7,791 bases of DNA from Thermoplasmata archaeon (GTDB taxonomy: Archaea > Thermoplasmatota > Thermoplasmata > Lutacidiplasmatales > UBA184), in the NCBI GenBank assembly GCA_030040035.1, contig JASHUJ010000095.1:1-7791 (forward strand), in the 5' to 3' direction. Made by a program: the position numbers and the translations under genes. Below are positions 6,344-7,791 of the stretch, in pieces; the first letter of the stretch is position 1, and each line of letters starts with the position of its first letter. The notes under the pieces are model-generated. The model ran no database searches. It had not been told where the DNA came from and saw only the letters and a program-made list of their open reading frames with translations.

Positions 6344-7791
6344 CAGCTCGCTCCCGCCGTGAGCGAATCGACCGCGCTCGCCATCTCGAGCTCGAGCTGA
6401 TCGAACTGCGCGCTGAGCTCCGCTTCAGGGATCCACTTCATCCGGGAGAGCTTCGTCCGCACCGGGAGCTTCTGGAGCTGGGCGACCGTGGCGCCCTTCG
6501 CGATCGCGTCCTGTTCCCTGTCGGCGAAGTTGAGCAGCGTGTGCAGCATGCGGTACTGCTTCTGGATCGAGGAGTACGTGTCCACGTCGTCGTACGCGCT
6601 CTGCTGGAGGTAGTCCTCGCGGAGCATCCGCGCCACGTCGAGGACGGCCTTCTCCCGCTCGGGCAGCGCGTCAACCCCGACCAGTTGGACGATCTCCTGC
6701 AGCTCGGCCTCCTGCTGCAGGAGCTGCAGCGCCTTCTGGCGGAGCGGAACGAACTCCTTCGAAAGGTTCTGCGCGTACCACGCCTCGAGGTCCCGGATGT
6801 AGAGCGAGTAGCTCTGCAGCCAGTTGATCGACGGGAAGTGGCGACGCGCGGCGAGCGACGCGTCGAGCGCCCAGAAGACCCTCGTCACCCGGAGTGTGTT
6901 CTGGCTCACGGGTTCGGACGTGTCCCCGCCGGGAGGGGAAACGGCGCCGACGACCGAGATCGAGCCCTTGCGGGCGTCGGGGGAGAGGGTGATCACCCGG
7001 CCCGCGCGCTCGTAGAACTCAGCGACGCGCCGGCCGAGATACGCAGGGTACCCTTCCTCGCCCGGCATCTCCTCGAGACGGCCGGAGATCTCGCGCATCG
7101 CCTCGGCCCACCGACTCGTGGAGTCCGCCATCAGCGCGACGTCATAGCCCATATCTCGGTAGTACTCCGCGATCGTAATCCCCGTGTAGACGCTCGCCTC
7201 CCGCGCCGCGACCGGCATGTTCGAGGTGTTGGCAATGAGCACCGTGCGCTCCATGAGGGGGCGCTTCGACTTCGGGTCCTGCAGGTGGGGGAACGTGGCC
7301 AAGACCTCGGTCATCTCGTTGCCGCGCTCTCCGCATCCGACGTAAACGACCACGTCCGAATCCGCCCATTTGGCGAGCTGCTGCTGCGTGACGGTGTTGT
7401 GCAGGAGCAACCCACCGACTCCCCCGACGAAGTTGCGATTGTAGTCGGGGACGCAGACGTCATACACGTCGTACGGGCCGTCCCGCTCCTCGGTGACGTC
7501 CACCACCTCGTCGCAGTAGATCCAGTCCAGCAGCTCGGAAAGACGACCCGCCACCATTCCGGAAGGCGTGATCGACTCCTCAAGACCCGCGACCCGTGAG
7601 AACGTGAGGAAGGTCGCGGCCCCCATCCGTTCGTGATTCCCGATGTAGTTGTGGATCTCGATGCCAGCGTGCATCAGACTCGAGTAGTTCGTGTGATCGC
7701 GGTAGAGCGCCTCGAGAACGCTCGGAGTGATGGGGACGACATCGGTTGCCGTATAGGTCGTCGACTTCGATGCAACGTAATCGCGGAGGGC
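6343..7791 (-). CDS. atpA: A-type ATP synthase catalytic subunit A, intein-containing, 5' part beyond window
   Basis: The reading frame is open from the right edge to TGA at 6343-6345 and encodes the C-terminal 132 residues of an intein followed by a 350-residue C-extein (6343-7395). The extein begins TVTQQQLAKWADSDVVVYVG, i.e. with the Thr of the Walker A motif (family GPFGSGK-T). It continues with GCGERGNEMTEVL, which includes the catalytic-site Glu region, then VALMADSTSRWAEAMREIS, PGEEGYPAYL, SPPGGDTSEPVSQNTLR and NWLQSYSLY, all hallmarks of the A subunit. With a usual N-extein of about 230 residues, the mature protein would be about 580 residues, the family norm. It hydrolyses or makes ATP in the A3B3 head. 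Function requires splicing out the intein, since the P-loop is interrupted. The internal ATG at 7674 is not a start; it lies within the intein. Confidence 0.97.
   Translation of the reverse strand, partial: ALRDYVASKSTTYTATDVVPITPSVLEALYRDHTNYSSLMHAGIEIHNYIGNHERMGAATFLTFSRVAGLEESITPSGMVAGRLSELLDWIYCDEVVDVTEERDGPYDVYDVCVPDYNRNFVGGVGGLLLHNTVTQQQLAKWADSDVVVYVGCGERGNEMTEVLATFPHLQDPKSKRPLMERTVLIANTSNMPVAAREASVYTGITIAEYYRDMGYDVALMADSTSRWAEAMREISGRLEEMPGEEGYPAYLGRRVAEFYERAGRVITLSPDARKGSISVVGAVSPPGGDTSEPVSQNTLRVTRVFWALDASLAARRHFPSINWLQSYSLYIRDLEAWYAQNLSKEFVPLRQKALQLLQQEAELQEIVQLVGVDALPEREKAVLDVARMLREDYLQQSAYDDVDTYSSIQKQYRMLHTLLNFADREQDAIAKGATVAQLQKLPVRTKLSRMKWIPEAELSAQFDQLELEMASAVDSLTAGAS
6351..6355 (-). 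promoter_or_regulatory. Shine-Dalgarno GGGAG for atpB
   Basis: GGGAG lies 7 nt before the ATG of atpB, in the last codons of atpA. Together with the TGATG stop-start overlap it fixes the atpB start and suggests re-initiation by ribosomes finishing atpA. Confidence 0.5.
7396..7791 (-). mobile_element. VMA-type intein in subunit A, C-terminal 132 residues (N-terminal part beyond window)
   Basis: Sequence not belonging to subunit A precedes the extein TVTQQQLAKW. It ends in canonical C-terminal splicing blocks: block F as PYDVYDVCVPDYNRNFVGG and block G as GGLLLHN, followed by Thr as the +1 nucleophile. The penultimate His and terminal Asn, which cyclises to release the intein, are present, as is the block F Asp (VYD). 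The insertion point, between Lys and Thr of the Walker A loop, is the archaeal VMA-b site known from Thermoplasma and Pyrococcus. Upstream are DVVPI and LSELLDWIYCDEVVDV segments, like the linker that in full-length inteins joins a LAGLIDADG endonuclease domain to block F. No LAGLIDADG motif itself is in view. The N-terminal splicing blocks A and B lie beyond the edge. Removal is by protein splicing after translation. Confidence 0.93.

Noticed and set aside
4934..6400. Long open frame (488 codons) on the + strand opposite atpB, and similar frames at 2612-4084 and 6307-7599
   Set aside because: These are antisense shadows produced by high third-position G+C; their translations are Arg/Glu/Asp/Leu-rich, low in complexity and match no family, while the opposite strand carries clear ATP synthase subunits.
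7411..7470. Class 3 intein, suggested by a Cys in block F (VYDVCVPD) and Thr at the extein start
   Set aside because: The class 3 Cys replaces the block F Asp at the fourth position, but here that Asp (VYD) is present and the Cys is two residues later. The N-terminal nucleophile, which would settle it, is out of view, so ordinary class 1 is the simpler reading.
7672..7674. ATG at 7674 as the start of a 443-residue subunit A
   Set aside because: The frame remains open upstream to the window edge and the residues around it belong to the intein, so this Met is internal.

Overview
This window is almost entirely an archaeal A-type (A1Ao) ATP synthase locus. The subunit set (K, E, C, I, H, D, B, A), the archaeal character of the A and B subunits and the presence of an archaeal-type intein in A point to an archaeon. 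G+C is high, roughly two thirds or more by eye, and codon third positions are strongly G/C. The intein's C-terminal splicing block closely resembles the Thermoplasma VMA intein as I remember it. I therefore favour a high-GC member of the Thermoplasmatota, as an inference and not a demonstrated assignment. The proteins are not markedly acidic, which argues against a haloarchaeon.

Layout: on the + strand the window opens with the last 28 codons of the proteolipid subunit K (1-87), followed by E (107-658) and C (670-1761). On the - strand, read from the right edge, are A (enters at 7791, ends 6343), B (6343-4913), D (4898-4257), a 39-residue one-helix membrane protein not expected from the standard subunit list (4267-4148), H (4151-3783) and I (3772-1766). 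The two gene blocks are convergent and meet tail to tail with only 4 bp between the stop codons, inside a perfect 12-bp palindrome. There is essentially no non-coding DNA; the longest gaps between genes are under 20 bp.

How the genes work together: A and B form the catalytic and regulatory hexamer head. D is the central rotor shaft, C couples it to the membrane ring of K, E and H form the peripheral stalks, and I is the membrane stator with the essential channel arginine. Subunit F, the other central-stalk subunit, is not in the window, although the usual archaeal order (H-I-K-E-C-F-A-B-D) would place it between C and A. The operon has thus been split into K-E-C and A-B-D-x-H-I.

The most notable items are the small membrane-protein gene embedded between D and H, with an 11-nt overlap, a strong Shine-Dalgarno sequence and an ATGA junction, and the intein that interrupts the Walker A motif of the catalytic A subunit. 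The intein is cut by the window edge. At least 132 of its residues are present, too many for the C-terminal splicing block alone, so a larger, possibly endonuclease-bearing intein is likely.
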